Assembly (NCBI GenBank): GCA_013823725.1
Contig: PNMQ01000001.1
Coordinates: 82,437 to 146,436 of the forward strand
DNA from: Candidatus Pelagibacter sp.
Lineage (GTDB): Bacteria > Pseudomonadota > Alphaproteobacteria > Paracaedibacterales > CAIOTO01
DNA: 64,000 nucleotides
Direction: 5' to 3'
The notes beneath the pieces were generated by a model that saw nothing but the letters and a program-made list of their open reading frames with translations, was not told the origin of the DNA and searched no databases. Below are positions 1 through 7,649 of the stretch, piece after piece. Position numbers and translations under genes: made by a program. Position 1 is the stretch's first letter. Each line of letters opens with the position of its first letter.

Positions 1-185
1 TTATTTTGAAAGCATCCATGAGTAGGACGCATGTCGCGTTCATAATATAGTTTTAAAATAGCTTTGGCTGGCTGATGTTCTTGTTGGACAATTTCACAAG
101 AAATCAGATCACATGGAAATAGAGTTCTTGTTTCAGTTTCTAAAGGGTTCGATAAATATGGAGTAAGATAAATTTTAAGGGTCAT
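1..185 (-). CDS. Hypothetical protein, cut by the left window edge
   Basis: An open frame runs leftward from an ATG at 183-185 and is still open at base 1, so only the first 61 residues are visible. The start has an AAAGG ribosome site about 8 bases upstream. The peptide begins MTLKIYLTPYLSN and shows no signal peptide or membrane segment, unlike the exported proteins that follow on its right. I do not recognise a family. Its strand matches the phage head genes at 5551-11734, so it could be the next gene of that module separated by later insertions, but this is only a guess. A terminator at 205-237 isolates it from the upstream gene. Confidence 0.5.
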   Translation of the reverse strand, partial: MTLKIYLTPYLSNPLETETRTLFPCDLISCEIVQQEHQPAKAILKLYYERDMRPTHGCFQN

Positions 186-204
186 AAGATAACCTTTTTA
201 TAAA

Positions 205-237
205 ACAAAAAAAGCATACAAGATGTACTTGTATGCT
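205..237 (-). terminator. Rho-independent terminator
   Basis: A perfect 10-bp stem (213-222 with 228-237) and a 5-base loop are followed on the minus strand by a T-rich run (205-212). It ends the transcript of the exported protein gene at 295-699. Confidence 0.8.
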
Positions 238-294
238 GTAATAAAATGGATTTAGTTGATTTTTTTTATTGTGACGATGTGGATAAAGAAGCTT

Positions 295-699
295 TTAGTG
301 CCTCGTTTTTTGCATTGACTGATAAATTTTATTTGACAATGTTGGTTTGTACATGGTTCTCCCTAATCTAGGGTGCAAGAACAGTAATTGATGGTTATTT
401 TCAATTTGTTCATGGGTAGTTTCAAAAATAGGGGGTGCTATAGGATTATCTAGAATATTATCTATATGGACAAAGGGAACATCCGGAGCTAATGGAATAA
501 CTGATACTAAAACACAATTATTCTCAACATCTGTAGCTGTAATTTCTGTTGATGATTTTGTGATCAAGACAAAGTCATCGAAATCATCCACAGCATCATA
601 TAAATCATCACAGATGTATTCAGAAGTGATACGAGGATTTGTATGCGCAAATTTGGGTAAAGACATGATCAGAGATAAGAATAAAATGGTTTTGTACAT
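295..699 (-). CDS. Small Sec-exported protein of unknown function
   Basis: About 134 residues when read from the ATG at 697-699. The frame is open upstream to a TTG at 741, but the internal ATG puts a clean signal peptide at the N-terminus (MYKTILFLSLIMSLPKF...AHT), so I prefer it even though no strong ribosome site is visible. The mature part is acidic (a run DDLYDAVDDFDDF near residues 32-44) and has no recognisable domain or repeat. It sits at the downstream end of a cluster of exported Sel1-repeat proteins and has its own terminator at 205-237. By company it could be a host-interaction protein, but nothing in the sequence gives a function. Confidence 0.6.
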   Translation of the reverse strand: MYKTILFLSLIMSLPKFAHTNPRITSEYICDDLYDAVDDFDDFVLITKSSTEITATDVENNCVLVSVIPLAPDVPFVHIDNILDNPIAPPIFETTHEQIENNHQLLFLHPRLGRTMYKPTLSNKIYQSMQKTRH

Positions 700-824
700 A
701 GCGTGGTATTTACATAAAATTATTGAATCTATTTTTAGCAATATTCAAACGAAACACAAGAAATTAATTTCAATTTTTAATGATCCTTTAAATTTATTAT
801 TTCATTTATCTTAATCTATGGTGA

Positions 825-854
825 TAAAAAAAACATACAAGTGAAACCTGTATG
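825..854 (-). terminator. Rho-independent terminator
   Basis: An 8-bp stem (834-841 with 847-854, one G-T pair) is followed on the minus strand by eight Ts (826-833). It lies just downstream of the Sel1 gene at 896-1516. Its arms resemble those of the terminator at 213-237 (both contain CATACA and TGTATG). Confidence 0.7.
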
Positions 855-895
855 CTTTTATGAACAAGAAGATTGAGATGAATGTTGCTAAAATT

Positions 896-1516
896 TTAGA
901 CCATTTCTTCTGGTTGTGCGATAATGCCTAGGTTCAAAGCGTCATGGGTATTCAAAGGTGTATCCAACGCTTCTTGTGCTAGAACATGCCCTTGATCGGC
1001 AGCCATTTTAAAATATTGCATGGCTTTCTCATGATTAGCTTCGATACCTTTACCATATGCATAGCACATCCCAAGTTCCCATTGTGCTTCGGCCATATTT
1101 AAACATGCGTAGGTGTTTAAAAGTGGGAATGCTTTTTCATATTCTTTATTCTTTAAATGTTGCAGTGCCGATTCAAAAGAGCCCTTGATGTTTGCATAAC
1201 TAATGCACGTAATAGCATCATCGCATACGGGGCTTGCATCGCGTGACCAATCAGGTTCAGAATCATCTATAGTTTTCGGGGTGGTATGAGTTCTATTGTA
1301 CAGTTGCAAGCGTGCATTAAATGTTTCTACTAAAAAAGAACTGTTAAAGTCGATCATTTCATCATCTTCTGCCTCTGTGGTGAGGTTATGATCCTCTTTT
1401 TTCATTAGAGTATTGGTAGGGCTTACGTCTAAAAAATCACTTTGTTCGGGATAAAACTCTGATGCGTTAATGCGAAAAAATGTAAATAGCGTTAAAATGA
1501 GGGCTGTTTTTTTCAT
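896..1516 (-). CDS. Exported Sel1-repeat protein
   Basis: 206 residues with an N-terminal signal peptide (MKKTALILTLFTFFRINA). The ATG at 1516 has an AAGGA site 7 bases upstream. The C-terminal half (about 110-185) holds Sel1-type helical repeats; the clearest copy reads AEAQWELGMCYAYGKGI followed by EKAMQYFKMAADQGH. Sel1 repeats are TPR-like solenoids that bind other proteins, and in intracellular bacteria they are common in secreted host-interaction factors. The stretch between signal peptide and repeats is acidic and low in structure. It is the smallest of four exported Sel1 proteins within 5 kb and may be a shortened member. The partner is unknown. Confidence 0.8.
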   Translation of the reverse strand: MKKTALILTLFTFFRINASEFYPEQSDFLDVSPTNTLMKKEDHNLTTEAEDDEMIDFNSSFLVETFNARLQLYNRTHTTPKTIDDSEPDWSRDASPVCDDAITCISYANIKGSFESALQHLKNKEYEKAFPLLNTYACLNMAEAQWELGMCYAYGKGIEANHEKAMQYFKMAADQGHVLAQEALDTPLNTHDALNLGIIAQPEEMV

Positions 1517-1723
1517 GAAAAATTCCTTTAACCTTATGTTGTAAATCGGTGTTCACATATCTATGGTATCGGCAAGAAGAATGTTTCGTAAAGATAAAAA
1601 CAAGGGATGAATAGAAGGTGAATGAAAAATGAGATCTTTATGGCTTTTATACTCATTCTTTTTCTCGACAATAGATGTGAAAACGATTAGATTGAATAAA
1701 ATACATTTAAAGTTGATATAAAT

Positions 1724-2662
1724 ATGTTGGAAACCTTGAACAGACTGATTTCCTTTTTATCCTTTTTTTCAGAAATTAAAATATGGCTAACGTCAAAAGG
1801 ATATCGTCAAGGTGTTTTTTGGGTTTTATTGCTTATTTTAGTCAGCTGTTTCAACGATGTTCTGATGTGTCATTTAGGTTCTAATCTATCATTAGTCATG
1901 GTTACTTTTTTCAGATTTTTCTTTAGTTTTGTATCTGCAGCGCCTTTTGTATTGAATCGTAAACGTATACACTATCTCAAAACAAATTTTGCACAAATGC
2001 ATCTTGCAAGAGGTGTTATTGGTGCTGCTGCATTGGGTTTATGTTGTTGGTCAGTTAATGTCATGCCACTTTCTGAAAACACAACGCTCATGTTTACGCA
2101 ACCCTTATTTTTTCTTGTGTTAGCGTCTTTTTTTCTGAAAGAATCTATCGATTCATTTCGTTGGCTAGCCACAGTTTTTGGATTCTTAGGTATTGTTATT
2201 ATCATGCATCCTGGTTTAGAAACTTTGCGCATTGAAGCTTTAATCCCTTTATCAGCTGCTGTGCTCTTTGCCATTATAACTTTATTGGCTAAAAAAATGG
2301 TCGAAACAGAACATCCTCTTTCCTTATTGTTTTATTTTGGTTTAGTGACAACAGCTATTGCATTACCTTTTGCAGTGTATTATTGGCAGACCCCAAGCTT
2401 ATCAGAGCTGGGCTATTTAGCAGCATTAGGAATGGGGGCAAATTTTATTCAGTTATGTATTTTTAGAGCTTTTAAAGCAACCGATGCATCTGCTGTAACA
2501 CCAGTGTTTTATGCTGAAATTATTATATCTGCATTTTTTGGATTTGCTTTTTTTGGCCAGGTTCCTACACTTTCAGTTTTATTGGGTGCTTTGCTTATTG
2601 CATCCAGTACTTTTGCGATTAGTTGGTGGGAAACACGCCGTGAAAAAAAACAACCTGTATAA
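1724..2662 (+). CDS. DMT-family (EamA) inner-membrane transporter
   Basis: 312 residues, almost all hydrophobic, with about ten predicted membrane segments in two similar halves, as expected for EamA-type drug/metabolite transporters. Typical features are the LARGVIGAAALGLCCWSVNVM stretch in the first half and the second-half ending LSVLLGALLIASSTF. It is an inner-membrane permease, probably for a metabolite such as an amino acid, nucleoside or S-adenosylmethionine; the substrate cannot be read from sequence. It is the only plus-strand gene in the first 17 kb, set among exported Sel1 genes. The start ATG at 1724 lacks a clear ribosome site; a start a few codons further in is possible. Confidence 0.85.
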   Translation: MLETLNRLISFLSFFSEIKIWLTSKGYRQGVFWVLLLILVSCFNDVLMCHLGSNLSLVMVTFFRFFFSFVSAAPFVLNRKRIHYLKTNFAQMHLARGVIGAAALGLCCWSVNVMPLSENTTLMFTQPLFFLVLASFFLKESIDSFRWLATVFGFLGIVIIMHPGLETLRIEALIPLSAAVLFAIITLLAKKMVETEHPLSLLFYFGLVTTAIALPFAVYYWQTPSLSELGYLAALGMGANFIQLCIFRAFKATDASAVTPVFYAEIIISAFFGFAFFGQVPTLSVLLGALLIASSTFAISWWETRREKKQPV

Positions 2663-2671
2663 ACCATGTGT

Positions 2672-2711
2672 TTAAGGAGTTCTCACTTTTTTTATAAGTA
2701 AAACTCCTTAA
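2672..2711. terminator. Inverted repeat between convergent genes, probable terminator
   Basis: A perfect 10-bp inverted repeat (2672-2681 with 2702-2711) has a 20-base loop that contains a T run. It lies between the ends of the transporter and Sel1 genes. The long loop and the absence of a flanking T tract make termination likely but not certain. Confidence 0.5.
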
Positions 2712-2722
2712 GGTTAGTAGTT

Positions 2723-3445
2723 TTAAGATGTTTCAGTGCTTTCATTGATAGTAGCAATGCCAAGATCGATTTGGGCATCTTTATGACCTTGATGGGCAGC
2801 TTTTTCCAACCATTTAATCGCAAAATCTGGATTGTAGAAAGGAGAATCTTCTCTTAGATACATTTTGTAAAGGTTATATTGCGCGTTAAGATTCTTTTGC
2901 TTTGCAGCATTTGTAAACCAATAAATGGCACGGCCATCATTTTGTTGAACGCCTAGTCCATCTGCATAACAAAGTGCCAAATTATTCTGTGCAGGCGTAT
3001 AATCTGTTGCAGCTACATATTCAAAAAGTTTGAAAGCTTTTCTAGGGTTCTTGTCAACACCTTCGCCGCGTAGATAACATAACCCAAGATTATATTTAGC
3101 TAGATCATGTGTTCTAGATGCTAATTTAAAATTTTTAAATGCTTTCTTTGCATTATATTCTGTACCTGTTCCTGTAAGGTAGCATAGGCCAAGGTTTTGT
3201 TGAGCATGAGCGAAACCACTTTCCGCAGCCTCTTTTAAATATTCAAAAGCTATTTTTTCGTTTTTTTCAACACCTCTGCCATGTAAATATCGAAGTCCAT
3301 TATTGTATTGTTCTCTGATGTTTCTTTGGTGTTGACGTTCAGCAGAACTATCTTCTTGCAAAGGATGATTTTCTGTAGATAGCAATGGATTCATTTGAGT
3401 TGCGCATGCAAACCATAGTATAAAAAGTTTTTTATTTGTTTTCAT
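2723..3445 (-). CDS. Exported Sel1-repeat protein, five or so repeats
   Basis: 240 residues. An N-terminal signal peptide (MKTNKKLFILWFACATQMNP) is followed by nearly continuous Sel1 repeats from about residue 45 to the end. Typical copies contain AHAQQNLGLCYLTGTG, KYNLGLCYLRGEG and AQNNLALCYADGLG, each followed by a helix with A-F-K/Y-W-F positions. This is a complete solenoid with a short tail, so the protein is probably a pure binding scaffold acting in the periplasm or outside the cell. It converges with the DMT transporter. No strong ribosome site precedes the ATG at 3445. The repeats are well kept, which argues against decay. Confidence 0.85.
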   Translation of the reverse strand: MKTNKKLFILWFACATQMNPLLSTENHPLQEDSSAERQHQRNIREQYNNGLRYLHGRGVEKNEKIAFEYLKEAAESGFAHAQQNLGLCYLTGTGTEYNAKKAFKNFKLASRTHDLAKYNLGLCYLRGEGVDKNPRKAFKLFEYVAATDYTPAQNNLALCYADGLGVQQNDGRAIYWFTNAAKQKNLNAQYNLYKMYLREDSPFYNPDFAIKWLEKAAHQGHKDAQIDLGIATINESTETS

Positions 3446-3576
3446 AAATGTCTATACTTAATATTGATAAATTTATACTATATTAATTCAGTATAAAATT
3501 CAATATATATTTATAAATATTATTTATTTAAATAGATCACGAATACTGATTAGCGTTATATTGATGGATTCAATGT

Positions 3577-3622
3577 AAAAAGCATAAACTGGAACAATAT
3601 TTTCCCAATTCATGCTTTATGC
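3577..3622 (-). terminator. Possible terminator (imperfect hairpin)
   Basis: Seven bases at 3582-3588 pair with 3616-3622, with an uneven interior, and five Ts follow on the minus strand. It lies just beyond the Sel1 gene ending at 3645. Confidence 0.3.
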
Positions 3623-3644
3623 ATTAAAATTTAAATTCAAACAA

Positions 3645-4508
3645 TTATGCTGTTTGTTGGCTAGATTTTTCCAAAAGAGTTATGAAATCTTTAGCTTTTC
3701 TGTGGCCATTTTTACTTGCTTCTTGCAGCCATTTGTAAGCATTTTTTTGATTTTTTTCAACAAATATTCCTTCAAAATAAAGGCGTCCTAATTGATATTG
3801 TGCCTCGGTATATTGGTTTTTAGCAGACTCTGTAAGCCAATAAATCGCTGTAGGATAGCTGTTTTTATTGTCAGTAATATTGCTAAGCAATAAATTAGCC
3901 AAATCATACTGTGAAAGAATGCAATTTTTGGTTGCAGATTTGGTAAGCAACTGTAATCCTAAAAAGTAGTTTGCTTCCGTTCCTCTGCCCTTGATATAGC
4001 ATTTTGCTAATGAATAATTAATTTCAGGATAATCAGCATGCTTAGCTACTTTAGTAAAAAAACGAAAAGCTTTATCATAATTTTTTTCCGTCCCATAACC
4101 ATGATAATATAGTGTTCCTAGTAAAAAATATGCTTTCAAAGACCCTAATTGTGCGGATTTTTTGCAAATATTAAAAGTAGCTATACGTTGGTCTAAACTG
4201 TCTTCAGCTCTTCTATTTTCAATATTTTTATGCGCTATATTATACAGTTCAATAGCACGATTAGAATTTTCTGCTTGTTGCATCTGTACTGTTAACGGTT
4301 GTTGAGAATGGTGGTGTGTTTTTAAATATTTAAATTTTGAACCCAAAATTTCTATTCTTTTATTGTCTTCTGCATCTACTAAATTTATAGTTCTTTTTCG
4401 ATTAGAAAAAGTTGAAGATTCTGATTTTTCATCATGAATAGAATGTGTTGAATGTGCGATTGATAAATAAATATAAGGTAGAATATACAAAATAGATTTT
4501 TTTTTCAT
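3645..4508 (-). CDS. Exported Sel1-repeat protein
   Basis: 287 residues. It has a signal peptide (MKKKSILYILPYIYLSIAHS), a polar linker to about residue 85 and then four to five Sel1 repeats. Examples are LKAYFLLGTLYYHGYGTEKN, INYSLAKCYIKGRGTEAN and AQYQLGRLYFEGIFVEKN. The copies share the same register and spacing as those in the neighbouring genes, so the cluster probably arose by duplication and divergence. The ATG at 4508 follows a weak AAAGA site. Expected to be exported by Sec; the final location (periplasm, surface or host) is not encoded in anything I can see. No catalytic motif. Confidence 0.85.
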   Translation of the reverse strand: MKKKSILYILPYIYLSIAHSTHSIHDEKSESSTFSNRKRTINLVDAEDNKRIEILGSKFKYLKTHHHSQQPLTVQMQQAENSNRAIELYNIAHKNIENRRAEDSLDQRIATFNICKKSAQLGSLKAYFLLGTLYYHGYGTEKNYDKAFRFFTKVAKHADYPEINYSLAKCYIKGRGTEANYFLGLQLLTKSATKNCILSQYDLANLLLSNITDNKNSYPTAIYWLTESAKNQYTEAQYQLGRLYFEGIFVEKNQKNAYKWLQEASKNGHRKAKDFITLLEKSSQQTA

Positions 4509-4695
4509 GATTTATCTTTTGAATGTAATTAACGAATGTGAATATATATGATTACATGAATTTTATTCAAGATGTATTTTTTTTATTTATTTTTGCATAA
4601 AGTTTATCTAATTATATTTAGTGAATGATTTTAATCTGAAAATCCACATCAATAACAGCTAATTCATATGCATATATGTAGGTTTGTGTTTTTAT

Positions 4696-5508
4696 TCACC
4701 CTAAAATATATTGATAAAAGCTGCGTATCATCCAATATAAAGCCTTTCCATAGTTTGATACCGCACTTCCTCCCATCAAATAATGCAAAGCTAGTTTGTA
4801 CTGTGCATCAGCATGGTTTTGTTCTGCGGCTTTTTGAAGCAAATAAAAAGACACATCACTGTTTTTTTTGACCCCAACACCTGATGGATACGTTAATCCC
4901 AGTTTGTATTGAGCCGGAGCACAATTATTTTTAGCAGCCTTTTGTAAACATTTTTGTGCTATGGCAGGATTAAACTGTATGTTTTTTTCATCGAGATGAC
5001 GTAACGCAATATCATATACCAGTTTAGTTTGTTCTTCACAACCCAAGCCAGTAGGGGTATCTGTTAAGTCCTCTTTTTGACCATTAAAATTCTGGCAAAC
5101 CCATTCTATAGCATATGGGTGTCCAAAATTTGCAGCAGCTTTTAAAGATATTATTCCTTTATCTCTATTTTTTTCAACTCCGAATCCACTCAATAAACAA
5201 ATGCCGTAACGATACAAAGCATCAATGTGTCCAAGTTCTGATGCAATCTTAAATTTTTGAACGGATTCTGCTGGATTACTTATGAATAACGCTTGGGCAT
5301 CTTTATAATATTGAATAGCCTCAATATATTTTGGATGGTTACTCTCTTGTCGTTTTTTTTTAACTACTGAAGATACGTTTTTTTCTAAAACATGCGATTT
5401 TAAAGCCATTTTAGAATGGAAAGGATCAAGGGTAAAATGTGTAAAAGAAGAAAAAGTTTGAGATACAGATAATACCCAAAACAATACAAGTGATCCATAA
5501 ATTCTCAT
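4696..5508 (-). CDS. Exported Sel1-repeat protein
   Basis: 270 residues from the ATG at 5506-5508. This start is preferred over an in-frame start at 5544 because AGAGGA lies 7 bases before it and a signal peptide then begins at once (MRIYGSLVLFWVLSVSQTFS). Sel1 repeats occupy about residues 80-262, for example IDALYRYGICLLSGFGVEKN and AQYKLGLTYPSGVGVKKN. The last repeat stops abruptly (ALYWMIRSFYQYILG) with no tail, so the gene may have lost its 3' end. It lies 42 bases from the phage-type gene at 5551-6081 and marks the junction between the Sel1 cluster and the phage head module. Confidence 0.8.
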   Translation of the reverse strand: MRIYGSLVLFWVLSVSQTFSSFTHFTLDPFHSKMALKSHVLEKNVSSVVKKKRQESNHPKYIEAIQYYKDAQALFISNPAESVQKFKIASELGHIDALYRYGICLLSGFGVEKNRDKGIISLKAAANFGHPYAIEWVCQNFNGQKEDLTDTPTGLGCEEQTKLVYDIALRHLDEKNIQFNPAIAQKCLQKAAKNNCAPAQYKLGLTYPSGVGVKKNSDVSFYLLQKAAEQNHADAQYKLALHYLMGGSAVSNYGKALYWMIRSFYQYILG

Positions 5509-5550
5509 GTTATATCCTCTCAAAGCTCTGTATGGATAACCCATTCATAG

Positions 5551-6081
5551 TTAAATTTCTTCCAATTCCAATTGCCAACCACTTTTAAAATTCCATTCAG
5601 ATGCAAAGAATTTAATATCCAATATTTTCATGGTCATCCAGGGGCGAAAACAGCAGAAAAAATTTGGTTTTGCAGATGTAGCGTTAAGATCAGCTTGTGA
5701 CGAAGATATCACTTCAATAGATTCATCGTTGATGACACGAAAAGGGATAGCATTTTGTTGTTGGTCAATGACGGCAATCGATCCTTCAACAGCTTTTCGT
5801 TCTAAATGAACAATACCTCCTGTAGTTTTTTGCCATAAACGTTGCAAACAGCCCACCCGCAAAGTGTCACCTCTGCCGAAAACACCTGCAGAGGCTAAAG
5901 TTGTGGTGTCACTGCATTTAATAATAGAATGATATTTTTTTGATTTATGTCCTATGAAACAAAGTTTACCTGAAACAGTGCGTCGAAATTGCCCCTGCGG
6001 AGAAAGTGTAAGTTGTTGTTCGCATCCTCTGGCTGACAAGGGGGGAAAACTGATGCCTTCAATAATCAGTTCGGTTTCCAT
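5551..6081 (-). CDS. Phage-type structural protein, probably tail-associated
   Basis: 176 residues without signal peptide or membrane segment. The N-terminus (IEGISFPPLSARGCEQQL, then RRTVSGKL) and the C-terminus (ending WQLELEEI) follow a pattern that I associate from memory with a conserved protein of unknown function in alphaproteobacterial prophages. I cannot confirm this by search. Position supports the idea: it is the last gene of a minus-strand phage head/connector series and precedes the Sel1 cluster. The ATG at 6081 has AAAGGAG about 6 bases upstream. The FFCCFRPWMTM segment near residue 140 is compatible with a beta-rich virion protein. No sign of decay within the frame. Confidence 0.55.
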   Translation of the reverse strand: METELIIEGISFPPLSARGCEQQLTLSPQGQFRRTVSGKLCFIGHKSKKYHSIIKCSDTTTLASAGVFGRGDTLRVGCLQRLWQKTTGGIVHLERKAVEGSIAVIDQQQNAIPFRVINDESIEVISSSQADLNATSAKPNFFCCFRPWMTMKILDIKFFASEWNFKSGWQLELEEI

Positions 6082-6097
6082 TTGAATTCTCCTTTAC

Positions 6098-6253
6098 TTA
6101 TTGTTTTTTAGAATCTTCATACCATGTGGGTGGTTGAACCGGATAGTAAGAATAAGAATCTGATTCAAATTTTTGGGGTTCAGAATAATAGGGTTTGTCA
6201 AAAGAATGAACTGGTTTTTGAAAGGTATATGTTTGTGATGATGATTTTTTCAT
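6098..6253 (-). CDS. Possible small protein in the phage module
   Basis: A 51-residue frame (MKKSSSQTYTFQKPVHSF... ending YEDSKKQ) fills the gap between two phage-type genes and stops 17 bases before the next start. It is rich in Ser, Tyr, Pro and Lys and has no hydrophobic stretch. Against it: no ribosome site precedes the ATG, and a terminator lies only 22 bases upstream, so it would need its own promoter or read-through. It may be a real small virion or accessory protein or a chance frame. Confidence 0.3.
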   Translation of the reverse strand: MKKSSSQTYTFQKPVHSFDKPYYSEPQKFESDSYSYYPVQPPTWYEDSKKQ

Positions 6254-6275
6254 ACTAAGTAGCTTTATAAATGGT

Positions 6276-6307
6276 TAAAAAAAAACGTTACACCCACAAG
6301 TGTAACG
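6276..6307 (-). terminator. Rho-independent terminator inside the phage module
   Basis: A perfect 8-bp stem (6286-6293 with 6300-6307), loop of six, is followed on the minus strand by a run of Ts (6277-6285). It ends the portal-to-tail-completion transcript. Confidence 0.8.
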
Positions 6308-6337
6308 TATGCGAATAGTTGGAAGTGCTTTCAAATC

Positions 6338-6745
6338 TTACAGATCTCTAATCAATATTTCAAAATACTGGTGTACGCTCATAGGTTTCATCGTGGATGG
6401 AATATCAACAGTGCTGTGTGTTAATTTTACGATCCCTGTTTTTCCATCTTCTGTAGGAATAATTTGTCCATCCAGCAGTTGACGAATGCGGTCAGAAATA
6501 GTAATGGATTCTCGAGATGACAATGCTTGACTAAGAGTTGATGCTTTAATTTTAATTTTTGTAAAACCCGACTGCGCACCTAATTTAAGGGACGACCAAA
6601 TTTCTTCAAGTTCTAAAAGAATAAGAGGATAGTTTTTAGTAGAAGGGCAATAGCTATGAACAGAAGCTTCAATACCATTTCTTCCTAAAATTTCATCGTT
6701 AGCCAATTTTGTTTTTATCGTGTTGATAAGCCCGTAATCTATCAT
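6338..6745 (-). CDS. Phage tail-completion protein (DUF3168/gp8-like)
   Basis: 135 residues. Length, gene order and layout fit the small tail-completion/tail-terminator proteins that follow the head-tail joining gene in HK97-type phages and gene transfer agents. The pattern visible is an N-terminal helix with LANDEI, a central YPLILLELEEIWSSLK strand pair, and a C-terminal VHQYFEILIRDL strand. In known systems such proteins sit at the head-proximal end of the tail. The start ATG at 6745 lies 10 bases after the stop of the upstream gene, which suggests one transcript, and a strong terminator follows at 6276-6307. Family assignment is by position and pattern only. Confidence 0.65.
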   Translation of the reverse strand: MIDYGLINTIKTKLANDEILGRNGIEASVHSYCPSTKNYPLILLELEEIWSSLKLGAQSGFTKIKIKASTLSQALSSRESITISDRIRQLLDGQIIPTEDGKTGIVKLTHSTVDIPSTMKPMSVHQYFEILIRDL

Positions 6746-6754
6746 TTTTTTCTC

Positions 6755-7111
6755 CTATCCGCATTCATAAAAAACACCGTTTAAGTATTTTGAAACTAGC
6801 CCTGGAATTAAGCCATTCTTGTTCGTAAAAAGTTGAGTATTAATTTTTATGGCATTTATTTTTTTTGCTTTTCTTTCAAGTTCGGGAATAGGTCTAATGG
6901 TAACCTTTATTCCTTGTTTTGAATGACCCTCTCTATATTTATTAGACTCCCCAAATGGTAAACAATCTATTAACGTACGTTCCTTAATATCTGCCCAACA
7001 TTCTCCAAAAGTTTTGAATTGTTTGATGCATTTTCCTTGAACATTTTCTTTAGCAGAATAATTTCCAATTTCGATGCGATGTTTAAATTTTTCGATGGTT
7101 TTCTGAGACAT
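6755..7111 (-). CDS. Phage head-tail joining protein
   Basis: 118 residues. The N-terminal part (FKHRIEIGNYSAKENVQG, then FGECWADIKERT) follows the usual pattern of phage head-tail joining proteins (LRHRV...Q, later W-A-x-I/V). The end (NGLIPGLVSKYLNGVFYECG) is less typical. It lies 16 bases downstream of the gp6-like connector and 10 bases upstream of the tail-completion gene, the standard order in HK97-type head modules. Its expected job is to close the portal/connector ring and bind the tail. A GGAACG-type ribosome site is weakly visible upstream of the ATG at 7111. Confidence 0.65.
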   Translation of the reverse strand: MSQKTIEKFKHRIEIGNYSAKENVQGKCIKQFKTFGECWADIKERTLIDCLPFGESNKYREGHSKQGIKVTIRPIPELERKAKKINAIKINTQLFTNKNGLIPGLVSKYLNGVFYECG

Positions 7112-7126
7112 ATGTCGTTCCTTTTT

Positions 7127-7645
7127 TTAAATAATTACTTTTTTAAATGGCTGAAGTATTTGTTGCATTGATGTTGTTAACACAAGAGGTTCTGATCGAT
7201 TTTCATAAGCATAAGCTACTAAATTAAGAATAACTTGCTGTACAAGAGGATGAATAGAAACGTTTGAAATACATATACCCGATCGATAAACAATTTCAAG
7301 TGGATAGGGGCTTTTACAGGAAATGCTTGAATTTTGTGGATTAAATTCATAACGATGCAGGGGTTCTTTATGTCCATTTACCGTAACCTTATGAACAGAT
7401 AGAATTTCTTTAACAGGCCCCATCGGAAGATGAATAGAACCACTATGACGTGCAGGATTTTGAATGGCCCAACACCATATTTTGTCAGTTAAAGTGGTTT
7501 GTAAATAGGCTTCTACAATGGCTGTGCAGGATTGAATATACAGTTCTATTAATGTTTTTTCATAATCTGCATCAAGACGCAAATGCGCCTTGACCATATT
7601 ATAATCTACAGCAAAACCTTGGCTTGCTTGAACAAGTGTCAGCAT
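7127..7645 (-). CDS. gp6-like head-tail connector protein
   Basis: 172 residues from the ATG at 7643-7645, chosen because GGAG lies 8 bases upstream and the start falls 5 bases beyond the capsid stop; a longer in-frame start at 7702 would overlap the capsid gene. The N-terminus (VDYNMVKAHLRLDADYEKT followed by two helices with LIELYIQSCTAIVEAYLQT) is the hallmark of gp6/phiE125 gp8-type connectors: a short helical bundle that docks below the portal. The C-terminal part (VQQVILNLVAYAYENRSEP) also fits. The open frame appears intact even though the capsid gene just upstream is interrupted. Confidence 0.8.
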   Translation of the reverse strand: MLTLVQASQGFAVDYNMVKAHLRLDADYEKTLIELYIQSCTAIVEAYLQTTLTDKIWCWAIQNPARHSGSIHLPMGPVKEILSVHKVTVNGHKEPLHRYEFNPQNSSISCKSPYPLEIVYRSGICISNVSIHPLVQQVILNLVAYAYENRSEPLVLTTSMQQILQPFKKVII

Positions 7646-7649
7646 ACAA

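Noticed and set aside
560-814. 84-codon plus-strand frame
   Set aside because: Runs opposite to the exported protein gene at 295-699 and over a gap and terminator; no signal or ribosome site.
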